NCBI RefSeq assembly: GCF_002878395.1
Contig: NW_025857900.1
Coordinates: 166,667 to 230,666, forward strand
Direction of reading: 5' to 3'
DNA: 64,000 nt
DNA from: Capsicum annuum
Lineage: Eukaryota; Streptophyta; Magnoliopsida; Solanales; Solanaceae
Shown in pieces: positions 11,798 through 22,613 of this stretch (its first letter is position 1; the number at the start of each line of letters is the position of its first letter). The translations under genes were made by a program, and so were the position numbers. The notes under the pieces were generated by a model. That model was not told where the DNA came from. It searched no databases and was given only the letters and a program-made list of their open reading frames with translations.

Positions 11798-13277
11798 CTC
11801 TTAAACACAGTATTTGACTCTTTTGAAGCCAAAATATTGTGCTTCTCTAAAAAATTGTTCAAGAACAAACCTAGGGGCTTAATAGGGGATCTAAATTCAA
11901 GCTCAAAGCCAAGAATCTCTCCGTCAGTCTTCATGAAATCACGAATTAAGGTATGCATTGTGTTGACTTATGAATTCTTTCCATCCATAAAGCTCAAGAA
12001 CCCTCTTTTAAATTATAAACTATGTTATTATGTTGTGGGTAGATTTGTTCATGAAATTAATGTTATGTAATCCCCAAGTTAGAGTCTTTGCGTGTTTTTA
12101 CAAATCTATGATATCATATGAGTTGGAAGCATATAAATTTGGTTATTCATGATGAATAATTTGTTGATTACACCTATGCCTATGTTGTGTATATAAGGTG
12201 TTTGATAAAACGTGTAAGAGACTAGAAATCATGTATTTTGTCTAAATTGTGATCTAAAGGAAAAATGCATGCTATACCCTTGTGAAAACAATAACTTCTA
12301 TGATATTGTATTCATTGTGATTGTTGATGCGATATTCATGAAACTAGATTGATGGACTCATGGCATGTTGTTATATGCATTCCCTTCCATGTATAAAATT
12401 TTGAGAACTATGTGTAGTATGAAATCCCCAACTTATGGCATTATGAATTGTGGACTTTATTCCTATGATCAAGAAGTGTCATGTTGTGTCAGCTTTCTTT
12501 TATCAAGTCCTAGGGTACTTGTACACGAAAATATAACTGTGTGCTTAGAGCTCGTATCATGTTTCACGATATTCTCAGTCAATCCATAATCCATAGAACT
12601 CAGTTAGTCATGTGACTCAGGAAATCTCAGAAATCTCATGATCTCAATCAGTCATCAAACATCAGTAGTATTTCGTTAGTCAACAGAATTCAGTAAAATC
12701 AGTCCACGTACAGTTCAGTAATTATGTTCTGAGTCTTTTCAGATGGGAGTAGAAATTAGCACTGAGCAAACTCGAGGAAGGGAATTCACCTTCCAGTTTA
12801 TGGTATGATCCTTAGGCACAATCGTTGTGTTCTAGAACTACGTAGCCAACGTTGGTTGAGACATCTAAACTATCATTTTAGAGTTGATGAGGTGGCTTAA
12901 CCTTTCAGTTTAGCGTTCCCACCATTCTTATTTGGAGTACCTGCCAGTATAGGGTCGTAACAGCTTGTCCTTACCAGTGGTGCAGTATTGACACCCTTCC
13001 AATTAGGGTTACAGATTGGACCCCAACTTATTTATAATAGCGTATTTGGGGCATGTTGGTAGATGAATACTTCCCATAGTTTCAGTATTAGTCTCAGTAA
13101 AAAAGCTCAGATAGTTCTTCAGAATATCAGGACTGTCAGATACAGTCAACCCTGTTACAGTATGGAACTCAAAAAGTTCTATCAGATTTAGGACTGTCAG
13201 CTATAGTCACCCATGTTATTAGTTATACTAGTCATATTAGTTATCAGTAAACACAAGTTATTAGTACTCATGCTCAG

Positions 13278-13775
13278 TAGATAGAGGAGCAGAAATTTAG
13301 GATGAGGGAGAGGCAAAATAAGAGAGCAAGGTCAGGCAGTTTCAACTTTACTCAACCCAAATTAGAAGGAGGAAACCTCTCTCAGTTTCATCCTAAGCCA
13401 TCAGTTCCAACTCTTTCTTTAGCCTATGCTCCAATTCCTATGTTTAGAGAATGAGCACCAGGATCTCAGTCCCAGGAAAATGTTAACATCACCCGCACTT
13501 ATCCCCTTTGTCTGACTTATGGTAAGAACCATAAGGGTATTTGCAGATATGGTAGTGATGTTTATTTCTGATATGGCAAGCAAGGCCACAGATTTCGATA
13601 GTGTCCTCAGACAAGTTCCCAGCATCAGCAGAATCATTTCGTAGCTCAGTCCGGTCGCCCAAACTAGTAGGGCACCACTTCCCATACTACTACTTGGTAA
13701 CACCCAAATATGCTCTATGATCTCAAGAACCGACAGGATTAGGAAAATTCTCCTGATGTAGTTACTTGAACATTA
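13278..13775 (+). pseudogene. gag: gag C-terminal remnant (element B)
   Basis: The reading begins abruptly at the deletion join with MREREKNKRARSGSF-like residues, the basic linker after the gag capsid domain. A Ser/Pro-rich linker follows, then a decayed CCHC knuckle around 13560-13605 (YGKQGHRF, with a stop and cysteine losses). The capsid domain itself is absent. Several stops interrupt the frame. Confidence 0.8.
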
Positions 13776-15640
13776 CAGATCTTTCATGTTCATGTTTATG
13801 CTTTGCTAGATCCAGGTGCATCCTTGTCTTTTGTTACTCCTTCTATAGCAGGCGATTTTGAAGTTAGTCCTAAAATTCTAGCAGAGCTCTTTTCAGTATC
13901 TACCTAAGTGGGTAAAACCATTATAGCTCGGCGAGTACATAGGAACTGCCTGGTCATGATATTTTAGAAAGTCACTTTAACAAACTTAGTCGAATTAGAG
14001 ATGACTGATTTTGATGTCATTCTCAGCATGGATTGGCTTTATTCCTGCTATTCCATAGTTGACTGCAGAAGCAAAATAGTCTAGTTTCAATTTTTGAATG
14101 AACCCATCTTAGAGTGAAGGGGTAGTACTTCATATTTTAGTGGCTAGCTTGTTTTCCACCTTTGAGTAAGGAAAATGATATCTAAGGGATGTGTTTACCA
14201 TCTTGTTCCCGTTAAGGACTCTGGTTCTAAAACTCCCAATCTTGAGTCCATCCCAGTTGTGAATGAGTATTCAGATGTTTTTCCCGAAGATCTTCCAAAC
14301 ATTCCTCCCGTAAGGGCAATAGACTTCAACATTGATCTTCTTCCAGACACTCAGCCTATCTCTATTCCTTCATATAGAATGGCTCTATCAAAGCTCAAAG
14401 AACTAAAAGAACAACTGAAGGATCTCCTAGATAAGGGATTCATCAGGACCAGTATGTTTTCATAGGGCACACCAGTATTATTCGTGCGCAAGAAAGATAG
14501 TTCACCCAGGATGTGCATAGATTACTATCAACTCAATAAAGTCACGTCAAGAACAAGTATCCACTTCCCAGAATCGATGACTTATTTGACCAACTTTAGG
14601 GTGATATCTATTTCTCTAAAATAGACCTCAGATCCGACAACAGAAGCTCAGAGTCAGATAATGTGATATTTTAAAGACAACATTTCAAACTCAGTATGAT
14701 CATTTCAAGTTCCTAGTCATGTCCTTTGGTCTTACCAATACCCCTACAGCTTTCAGGGACTTAATGAACCGTGTGTTCACGCAGTACTTGGACATGTTTG
14801 TAATAGTCTTTATAGGTGACCTCCTTGTTTACTCCTGTAGTGAGCAAGACCATTCAGACCATCTCAGAATTGTTCTTCAGACTATTAGAGATCACCATTT
14901 ATTCACCAAATTCAATGAGTGGGAATTTTGGCTAAGGTCAGTAGCATTCCTTGGTCATATCATTTTTGGTGATGGCATCACCGTTGATTCTCAAAAGGAT
15001 GAAGTGGGAAAGAACTGGCCTCACCCTATATCTCTATCAGATATTAAGAGTTTCTTGGGTTTGGCTAGCTATTACAGATGGTTTGTCGAGGTATTTTCTT
15101 TTATTTCATCCCCTATGTCTAGATTGCTCAGAAAAATGTCAAGTTTTAGTGGCCAGATCCTTGCGAGAAGAGTTTTGAAGAGTTGAAGACTCGACTCACC
15201 TCAACTCTAGTTCTAGCTCTTCCAGATGGTTCAGATGGGTTCGTGGTGTATTGTGATGCATCCAGAGTAGGTTTGGGTTGTGTCCTTATGCAGCATGGTA
15301 AGGTTATAGCCTACGCCTCCAGATATCTTAAGCCCCATGAGAGGAATTCTCCTACTCATGATTTTGAGTTAGAAGCCGTAGTCTTTGCCTTAAAAATTTG
15401 GAGACATTATCTGTATGGAGTTTATGGAGATGTCTTTATAAATCATAAGAGTCTTCAGTATGTCTTTTCTCAAAAATATCACAATCTTCATCAGAGAAGG
15501 TGGTTAAAGCTCTTGAAAGACTATGACATGAGTGTCCTTTATCATTCAGGGAAGGCCAATTGGTCGATGCTCTCAGTAGACTTTCTATGGGTAGTGTTGC
15601 TCATATGGAGGATAATAAGAAAAAGTTAGCCTAGGAAGTC
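13776..15640 (+). pseudogene. pol: pol: protease, reverse transcriptase, RNase H (element B)
   Basis: Protease: LLDPGASLSFVTP at about 13804-13842, then TDFDVILSMDWL. RT: 14175-14465 fingers, then a frameshift, then 14719-15186 with MSFGLTNTPTAF and the catalytic loop FIGDLLVYS. The first aspartate of FIDD is glycine, which would abolish polymerase activity. RNase H: 15183-15629 with [10 protein letters not shown] and [11 protein letters not shown]. The INHKSL motif has N for the catalytic D of TDHKSL. The frame breaks before the last motif. This is one of the best-preserved pol copies in the window but is still defective. Confidence 0.9.
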
Positions 15641-15779
15641 CATCAGCTTGCCATACTAGGCGTTCGCTTAGTCGAGTCTTCAGAAGGTGGCATATGTGTT
15701 CAGAGTAATTTAGAATCATCTTTAGTTTCTGAAGTGAAATAAAAGCAAGACAGAGATCCCAGCTTTGTCAAGCTAAAAG

Positions 15780-17147
15780 AGTCTATTAGAGATCAGAAAT
15801 TAGAGGTTTTCTCCCAAGGGGGAGATGGTGTTCTTCATTGTAAGGGTCGTCTTTGTGTCCCAGTTGTAGATGACTTGAGGCAGCAAATTCTTGTAGAAAT
15901 GCATGGTGCGCGATACTCTATTCATTTAGGGGCCACTAAGATGTACCGCAACTTTTGGGAGATCTATTGGTGGAGTGGGATAAAGAGAGATATGGTAGAG
16001 TTTGTGGCTAAGTGCTCTACATGTCAGAAGGTTAAGATGGAGCATCAGAAACCTAGTGGTTCCATGCAGGAGTTCACCGTTCCTACTTGGAAGTGGGAAA
16101 AAGTAACCATGGACTTCGTAATAGGTTTGCCTCAAAATTATCACTAGCATAATGCAGTTTGGGTCATTGTAGACCGAATGACTAAGTTAGCTCATTTTCT
16201 TCCAGTTCATACATCTTATTCAGCCGAGGATTACGCCAAACTCTACATCAGGGAGTTCATCAAATTACATGGTGTTCCTTTATCTGTCATCTCAAAAAGA
16301 GGTACGCAATTTACCTCTCTTTCAGAAAGCATTCCTAAAGGGTATTGGTACTCAAGTTCATCTCAGCACAACCTTTTATCCCCAGACAGATGGTCCAGAA
16401 GAAAAGACCATTCAGACTCTAGAAGATATGCTAAGGTTGTGTACAATTGATTTCAAGGGAAGTTGGTATGACCACTTTCCTTTGATTGAGTTTTCATACA
16501 ACAATAACTATCATTCCAGTATTCAGATGGCTCTATTTAGAGCTCTCTATGGTAGGAGATGCAGATCTCCAGTCGGTTAGTTTGAAGTTATTGAGGCCTT
16601 AGTCATATGGATTGACTTAGTATTCTATGCCTTAGAGAAGATTTAGTTGATCAGAGAAAGACTTCAGCCTGCTCAGAGCCAACAAAAGTCTTATCTAGAT
16701 GTTCGTAGAAAGGATCTCGAGCCCATGAAGGGAGTGAAGAGATTCGGAAAGAAAGTAAAGCTCAGTCAGCAATATGTCGGTCCCTTCAAGATTCTCAGTC
16801 GTTTCAGAAAAGTAGCTTATGAGCTCAAGTTGCCTTTAGATCTAGCCTCAGTTCATCCAGTCTTCCATGTTTCTTTACTCATGAAGTGCATAGGTGACCC
16901 ATCATTCATAGTCCTTATTCAAAGTGTTGATGTTCAGAACAACGTCTCCTATGAGAAAATTCCAGTCAAAATTCTTAACTGTTAGACTCGTAGATTGCGG
17001 AACAAAAAAGTCCCTCTAGTCAAGGTTCTTTGGTGAAATCAGTTTGTTGAGGAAGCTACTTGGGAAGCAGAAGTAGAAATACGGTACAAGTATCCTCACC
17101 TCTTCTTTGCCAGTCTAAATCAACATCAAGGTAATAGTTCTTGTTAA
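15780..17147 (+). pseudogene. pol: pol: integrase and chromodomain-like tail (element B)
   Basis: The zinc finger is complete in 15875-16147: the two histidines are followed by CSTCQKVK. The core has VDRMTKLAHF (about 16171). VISKRGTQF has K in place of the second catalytic aspartate, and EEKTIQTLEDMLR is kept. A long open stretch 16647-16985 covers the GPF-type region and HPVFHVSLL. The chromodomain-like end (VPLVKVLW, one stop, then EEATWEAE and YPHLFF) closes with TAA at 17145-17147. The stop at 16146-16148 and further stops and a small deletion near 16720 break the frame. Confidence 0.88.
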
Positions 17148-17507
17148 GCTTATTCAGTTTCAAGTTCAGTATTCGGTACAAACTTGGTATTCCGTTTCAT
17201 GCTCATGTTCCCATTATAAACTTGGTATCAAGAACCTTTGTATATTCAGTCATGCATACATTTATTAGTTCATTTATATAATCATGCATCAGATATGCAT
17301 TCTCATTTCGATAACTTCAGTTATCAGAAACCTCAATTATGCATTCATAAAGCAGTTACACATACATCAGACGTGCATGTTCAGTATGATATATCCAGTT
17401 TACTAGTCATATCAGTCATGAGATCATGTTTCATTAATTCATGTTCAGTTCATGTTTAGCTTATCTTTTCACCTCACAGTCAGTCTAATTCGGGGATGAA
17501 TATGCCC

Positions 17508-17519
17508 AAGCGGGAGATA
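17508..17519 (+). promoter_or_regulatory. polypurine tract, element B
   Basis: AAGCGGGAGATA lies one base before the 3' LTR start TGTAAGACC at 17521. One pyrimidine interrupts the tract compared with the tracts of D and H. Confidence 0.8.
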
Positions 17520-17520
17520 T

Positions 17521-20098
17521 TGTAAGACCTCGTAAAATCCTAAGTCTAAAATTCAGCTCGTTTAGCTCCTTGAAGCTTAATAGGAGGCCCAACACTTAGA
17601 AAATTTCAGCCAAGTGTTCAACACTTAGTGTCATTTTATACCTCTAAACTTTGGGGATTTATTTGATGACCTTTCCAACCTCCGTTTTTAGATTTTTAAA
17701 TTTCGTTGCAATGGGGCAAGGCACTCGGGTAAGTTTCAGAATTTTTTAGTTAGTATAAGGTCACATTTGGGTGCCCAAAATAGTGGCAAAAGGTGATAAG
17801 ACTGTGATGCCCTGGACTTAGCACCGCTCTAGGCGGGTCGACGCCTTGCTAGACCGGCAGCCTAAGAAGGGTGACGCTTTGCTAAGTCCGGTGGAATAGG
17901 TAGGGCGACGCCTTGCAGATCGCCCCAGGCCAATTTTTTTGCTTTTTATACCCGAATTTCTATGGGGTAAAATGGTTCTTTACCACCTTATATATACTTT
18001 TAAACATGGGATTTGACCCTTTTAAAGCCAAAATATTGTGTTTCTCTCAAAATTTGTTCAAGAACAAACCTAGGGTTTCAATATGGGATATAAATTCAAG
18101 CTCAAAGCCAAGAATTTCTCCATCAGTCTTCGTGAAATCACAAATTAGGGTATGAGTTGTGTTGATTTATGGATTCCTTTCATCCATAAAGCTCAAGAAC
18201 TCTCTTTTAAATTATAAACTATGTTATTATGTTGTGGGTAGAATTGTTCATAAAATTGTTGTTGTGTAATCTCCAAGTTAGAGTATTTTTGTGTTTTTAT
18301 AAATCTATGATATCATATGAGTTGGAAACATAAAATTTGGTTGTTCATGATGAATAATTTATTGATTACACCTATGCCTAAGTTGTGCATGTAAGGTGTT
18401 TGATAAAATCTCTAAGAGTCTAGAAATCATGTATTTTGGATAAATTGTGACCTAAAGGACAAATACATGCTATACCCTTATGAAAACAATGACATCAATG
18501 ATATTGTATGCATTGTTATTATCAATGGGATATTCATCAAACTAGATATATGGACTCATGGCATGTTGTTATATGCATTCCCTTCCATGTATAAAATTTT
18601 GAGAACTATGTGTAGTATGAAATCCCTAACTTGTGGCATTATGAATTGTAGACTTTATTCCTACGATCAAGAAGTGTCATGTTGTGTAAGTTTCCTTCTA
18701 TCGAGTCCTGGGGGTACTTGTACCCAAAAATACAGCTGTGTACCTAGAGCCTGTGTCATGTTTTCATGTTATTCTCAGTCAAGCCATAATTCATAGAACT
18801 TAGTCAGTCATGTGACTTAGGAAATCTCAAAAATCTCATGATCTCAATCAGTCATCAGGCATCATATCAGTAGTATTCCGTCAGTCAATAGAATTTAGTA
18901 AAATCAATCCACGTACAATTCAATAATTATGTTTCGAGTCTTTTCAGATGGGAGTAAAAATTAGCACCAAGCGAACCCGAGGATGGGAACTCACCTACCA
19001 GTTTAGGGTGTGATTCTTAGGAGCAATCCTTATGTTCCAGAACTACGTAGCCAGCATAGGTTGAGGCATCTAACCTGTCCATTTAGGATTAATGAAGTGG
19101 CTTAACCTGTCAGTTTAAGGTTCCCACCATTCTTAATTTGAGTACCTACTAGTATAGGGTCCTCACAGCTTATCCTTACCAGTGATGCATTATTGACACC
19201 CTTTCAATAAGGGTTACATATTGGACCCTAACTTAGCTATAATAGCATATTTGGGGCATATCGGATAGATGACTGTTTCCCATAAATTCAGTATTAGTCT
19301 CAATAAAAGAACTCAGATAGTTTTTCAGAATATCAGGACTGTCAGATACAGTCTACTCAGTTACAGTATGGACCTGAGAAAGTTCCATCAGTTTCAGGAC
19401 TTTCAGATACAATCAACCATATTATTAGTTATATCAGTCATGTTAGTTATCAGTAAACATATATTATCAGTACTCATACTCAGTTATCATGTTATCACGA
19501 CTTTAGTTACAGTTACTATATATTCACAGATGGATTCTCACGTTCATATTAGACAGTCAGTTAGTATTAATCATGCATATGAACCACATGCATTTAGCCT
19601 ACCTCACATGCTTACTTAGTACATTCAATCGTACTGAAGCATTTGTGCTATGGTCTTTTTTTTTTTATTTTACACTATAGGTTCAAAGACGTGAGTTACA
19701 GATCAGTAGTGGCATTCTAGTATTCAGCAGTGAGTCCTCATTCTTTAAGGACACGATTTGTACTTATTATTTCAGTTCAGTTTTGCTAGACGAAGTTAGT
19801 TCAGGACTGTCCCATCAACTCCATCTCTAGATTATTCAGTTATTGAGTCTTCCTAGACTATCATATTTCATACTTTAGTATTTTCAATTTGTTTTGGGTA
19901 TTCAATTACCCCACACAGATGTTATATTATTCTAATTATGTTCATTATTGAACCTTATGGCCTTTCAGTACATATTTCTACATTATTATGTTATATTATG
20001 CAGTTTACAGATACAGCTATTAGTCATGGGTTAGCTTGTGGTCCTTCGGGGTCATGATCACTATGTAACATTTCGGGTATCAGGTTTGGGGCATTACA
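17521..20098 (+). repeat. 3' LTR of element B (2578 bp)
   Basis: TGTAAGACCTC...GGGGCATTACA. It is complete, unlike the 5' copy. It contains the GC-rich block (about 17820-17925), a TATA-like box near 17988 and the paired aggactgtcagatacagtca repeats (about 19310-19440). A run of T at about 19657-19668 is followed by the conserved gggttagcttgtggtcctt segment before the end. Frames such as 18467-18796 recur in the 5' LTR with different breaks and are not genes. Confidence 0.93.
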
Positions 20099-22150
20099 AA
20101 TTAGGATGGCAAAAATATACCCTTTGGATTTTCTAGATAACTAATTAAGAAACCATTGATTGTTCTTAAATCCAATTTTTTTTCTTGTGGGGTTATAAAC
20201 TCTAACTTCTACCAGGCAGCGGTTTTCTATTAGTTCGCAATTCAAAAAGTGTCTTTAGAACTGCTTTATTAGGAATTCTATTTTCCAAGTAAATGACATT
20301 CCTTAAAGAATACATCCACAATGAAAGATGAAAAGAAGAACTATTTAACATACTCCTAATCATATCCATTAATGTACGATTATGTCTTTTTGCCACACTA
20401 TTTTTGTGTTGTGTCTGGCATCGTGTATTGAGCACATATGCCATGTTTTTTGAGGAATTCAAAAAATAGACCTGCTTGTTGTCCAATTTCATCATATCTT
20501 TTATAATATTCCCCTCCTCTATCAGACCTGATTGTTTTATCTTTCTGTCTAGTCGTCTTTCAACCTTAGTAATAAATACCTCTAAAGCATTAATCGTTTG
20601 ATATTTTTCATGCAACAAATAGACATATCCTTAACGTGAAAATCATCAATAAAAGTCATAAAGTATTGTTCCTTATTGAAAGATGTGATATCAAAAGTAC
20701 CACATATATCGGTGTGTATAATTTCAAGAAGGAGTGTGCTTCTTGTGGCTCCTTTCTTTGTGTGCCTTATTTGTTTTACTTTAATACAATCGACACAAAT
20801 GTTAAAGTCAGTAAAATCTAAATATGTAAGAATTTCATTCTTAACTAATCTTTCCTATCTTTGTTTAGATACGCAACCTAAACTTTTATACCACAAGTAA
20901 GCAGATTGTTCATTCCCCAAACTTTATTTGGTTCCAATATAATGATGTAGAGTTAATAGTGTTTTGAGAAACAATTTATCAAGATTCATTTTGTATAAGT
21001 TATCATAAAAAACTACTAGTACCAATGACATAATTATGCTTACAAAACGAAAATATTCATTACGAAATTAAAAGAATATTCAGTCTTATCTAACTTAGAC
21101 AAAGAAATTAAATTTCTTGAAAGAAAAGATACATAACAAGTTTTAAGTAAATCTCAGTGGCACTAGTATCTAGAATCAAATGATAAGTCCCGATAGCTTC
21201 AATGGAGCCATTACTCTATTTCCCATATACATATATCTTTCATTCTTAGTTATGGTCTAGACTGTAAGGAACCTCCGTATCATATTATAAACATGAACAG
21301 TACAGCCAGAGTCAAGCCACCAAGTATTTTAAAGAACGTCAGTTAAATTTTATTTGACATATGTAAAAACACTAGGCTTAACTTTCTTCTTTAACCATGC
21401 CTTATGTGTTAGGAAATCTTTCTAAAAGTTCAGATTTTTCATAAAAATGATACATACCATTCTTGTGTCCCTTCTTATGTACTTGAGAGTAGGAATCATT
21501 AACATTGGAATCATTAACATTAAGTTGCTTCTGTTTTTCCTTACCATGCTACTTTCCTTTAGTTTCATCTCCTTGATAATTTGCAAAGATAATTGAGTAG
21601 GTTCCTTGATTCTTCAGCCTTGTTTTCTCCTAAACCAGTATACCATGCAAATCATGTACGTTTAATTTGTCTTTCATGTGTTGTAGTTCATTTTCAAGGT
21701 ACCATACTCAGACGCTAATGAGTTGGTAATAAATAGCACAAGGAAATTTTTTCTAGTTTTATTCCTAAAGACGTAAGTATTGCTGCTATGTTTTTAATTT
21801 CAATGACTTACTCATGCATGGTACATGAACCATCAAACTTCATGCTAGTAAGAGTACCCATTCATGTCCCATAAGAGACATATCATTAGTTTGACAGGAT
21901 TCTTCAATAAGTTTCAGAAGTTCTTTTGTATTCTCAGTTTTAGGAAGAGTAGTCTTAATGTTGTTGGTAATATTCATTCACATAAATGTTAGGCATCATA
22001 TGTTATACCGATCCCAATGCAAATAATATGACCTTTCTTTATCACTGCTAGTTTTAGTAATAGCAATTGACTTCTTAGAGTAAAGTGCAACATAAGAAAA
22101 TCTAAAACCCCGAGATGAAATTGGATGTGTTCTCACTAATATGAAAAGTT
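20099..22150 (-). pseudogene. pol: Ty1/copia gag-pol 5' part: gag, protease, integrase
   Basis: On the minus strand from about 22100 downward: decayed gag, then a protease region with WWLDSGCTVHV (about 21320), which keeps the D-S-G triad. Next is the GAG-pre-integrase region (YLWYKSLGC, about 20890) with CVDCIK, then the integrase core with IHTDICGTFD (about 20715) and a long open stretch 20202-20618 containing the NRTLMDMIRSML helix. The LWMYSLRNVIYLENRIP strand identifies Ty1/copia, Tnt1-like. Stops and shifts are frequent. The reading continues across element B to 11312. Confidence 0.87.
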
Positions 22151-22613
22151 AAGATCGTTAAAAATTGTAACAAAAGAAGAGTGTGAATGAAGAACAAATG
22201 TTTCAAGTAGAACATTCTCATTTGTTAATACTTTGAGCTATGAGTTCAAATATATTATCAAATTCAGAAATAATTTAATTTTTAAATGTATATTGATGTT
22301 CTCCTTTGGGTGAAACATCAAACTATAATTTTAAACATAATGATGCTTAAAATTGTATTTAACATAATCCAATAATATTTAATGCATAAATTAATAATAT
22401 TTATTATCTTTGGTATATAAATAAAACTAATGATACATCTAAATTATCTCTTTAATGTTTAATGGTTATAAGAACAAATGATTAACCTTTGGGTGATCCA
22501 TAAATATTTTATAACCAAAAACTTCCATTTTACCATAATTGTTATATCAGTTATACACATCAAGATTAATGGATAATTGATTTTAAGTTATTCATTATTT
22601 TGGAATTAATTCT
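22151..22613 (-). other. copia leader, very AT-rich, no gene
   Basis: Upstream of the copia gag on the minus strand. It has two cacccaaagg-containing segments (about 22300 and 22490) and otherwise AT-rich sequence. No coding content. The copia 5' LTR and primer binding site could not be recognised. Confidence 0.5.

Larger units (their letters stand above)
11313..13277 (+). repeat. 5' LTR of element B, truncated at its 3' side
   Basis: It aligns along its length with the 3' LTR at 17521-20098 (same start, same GC-rich block near 11600-11730, same TATA region, same aggactgtcagatacagtca repeats). It stops at 13266-13277 in the word ACTCATGCTCAG and runs straight into gag sequence. About 600 bases of the LTR end are missing relative to the 3' copy. 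Short frames inside such as 11774-12070 and 12365-12589 recur in the other LTR and are not taken as genes. Confidence 0.9.
11313..20098 (+). mobile_element. Ty3/gypsy element B inserted in the copia element
   Basis: The left end TGTAAGACCTC at 11313 and right end GCATTACA at 20098 are flanked by GATTA (11308-11312) and AATTA (20099-20103), a 5-bp target duplication with one mismatch. On both sides the minus-strand copia reading continues: the PNH of the copia integrase tail on one side joins to STKIVETG on the other. The element keeps gag tail, pol, polypurine tract and a complete 3' LTR. The end of the 5' LTR, the primer binding site and most of gag are deleted. It is non-autonomous and dead. 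Confidence 0.93.

Noticed and set aside
15926..16150. 74-codon minus-strand frame
   Set aside because: Antisense of the well-supported integrase zinc finger of element B.
18467..18796. 109-codon open frame in LTR B (and the related frame at 12365-12589)
   Set aside because: Both LTRs of the same element carry it with different lengths and breaks, and it has no recognisable domain. It is a chance frame in an LTR.
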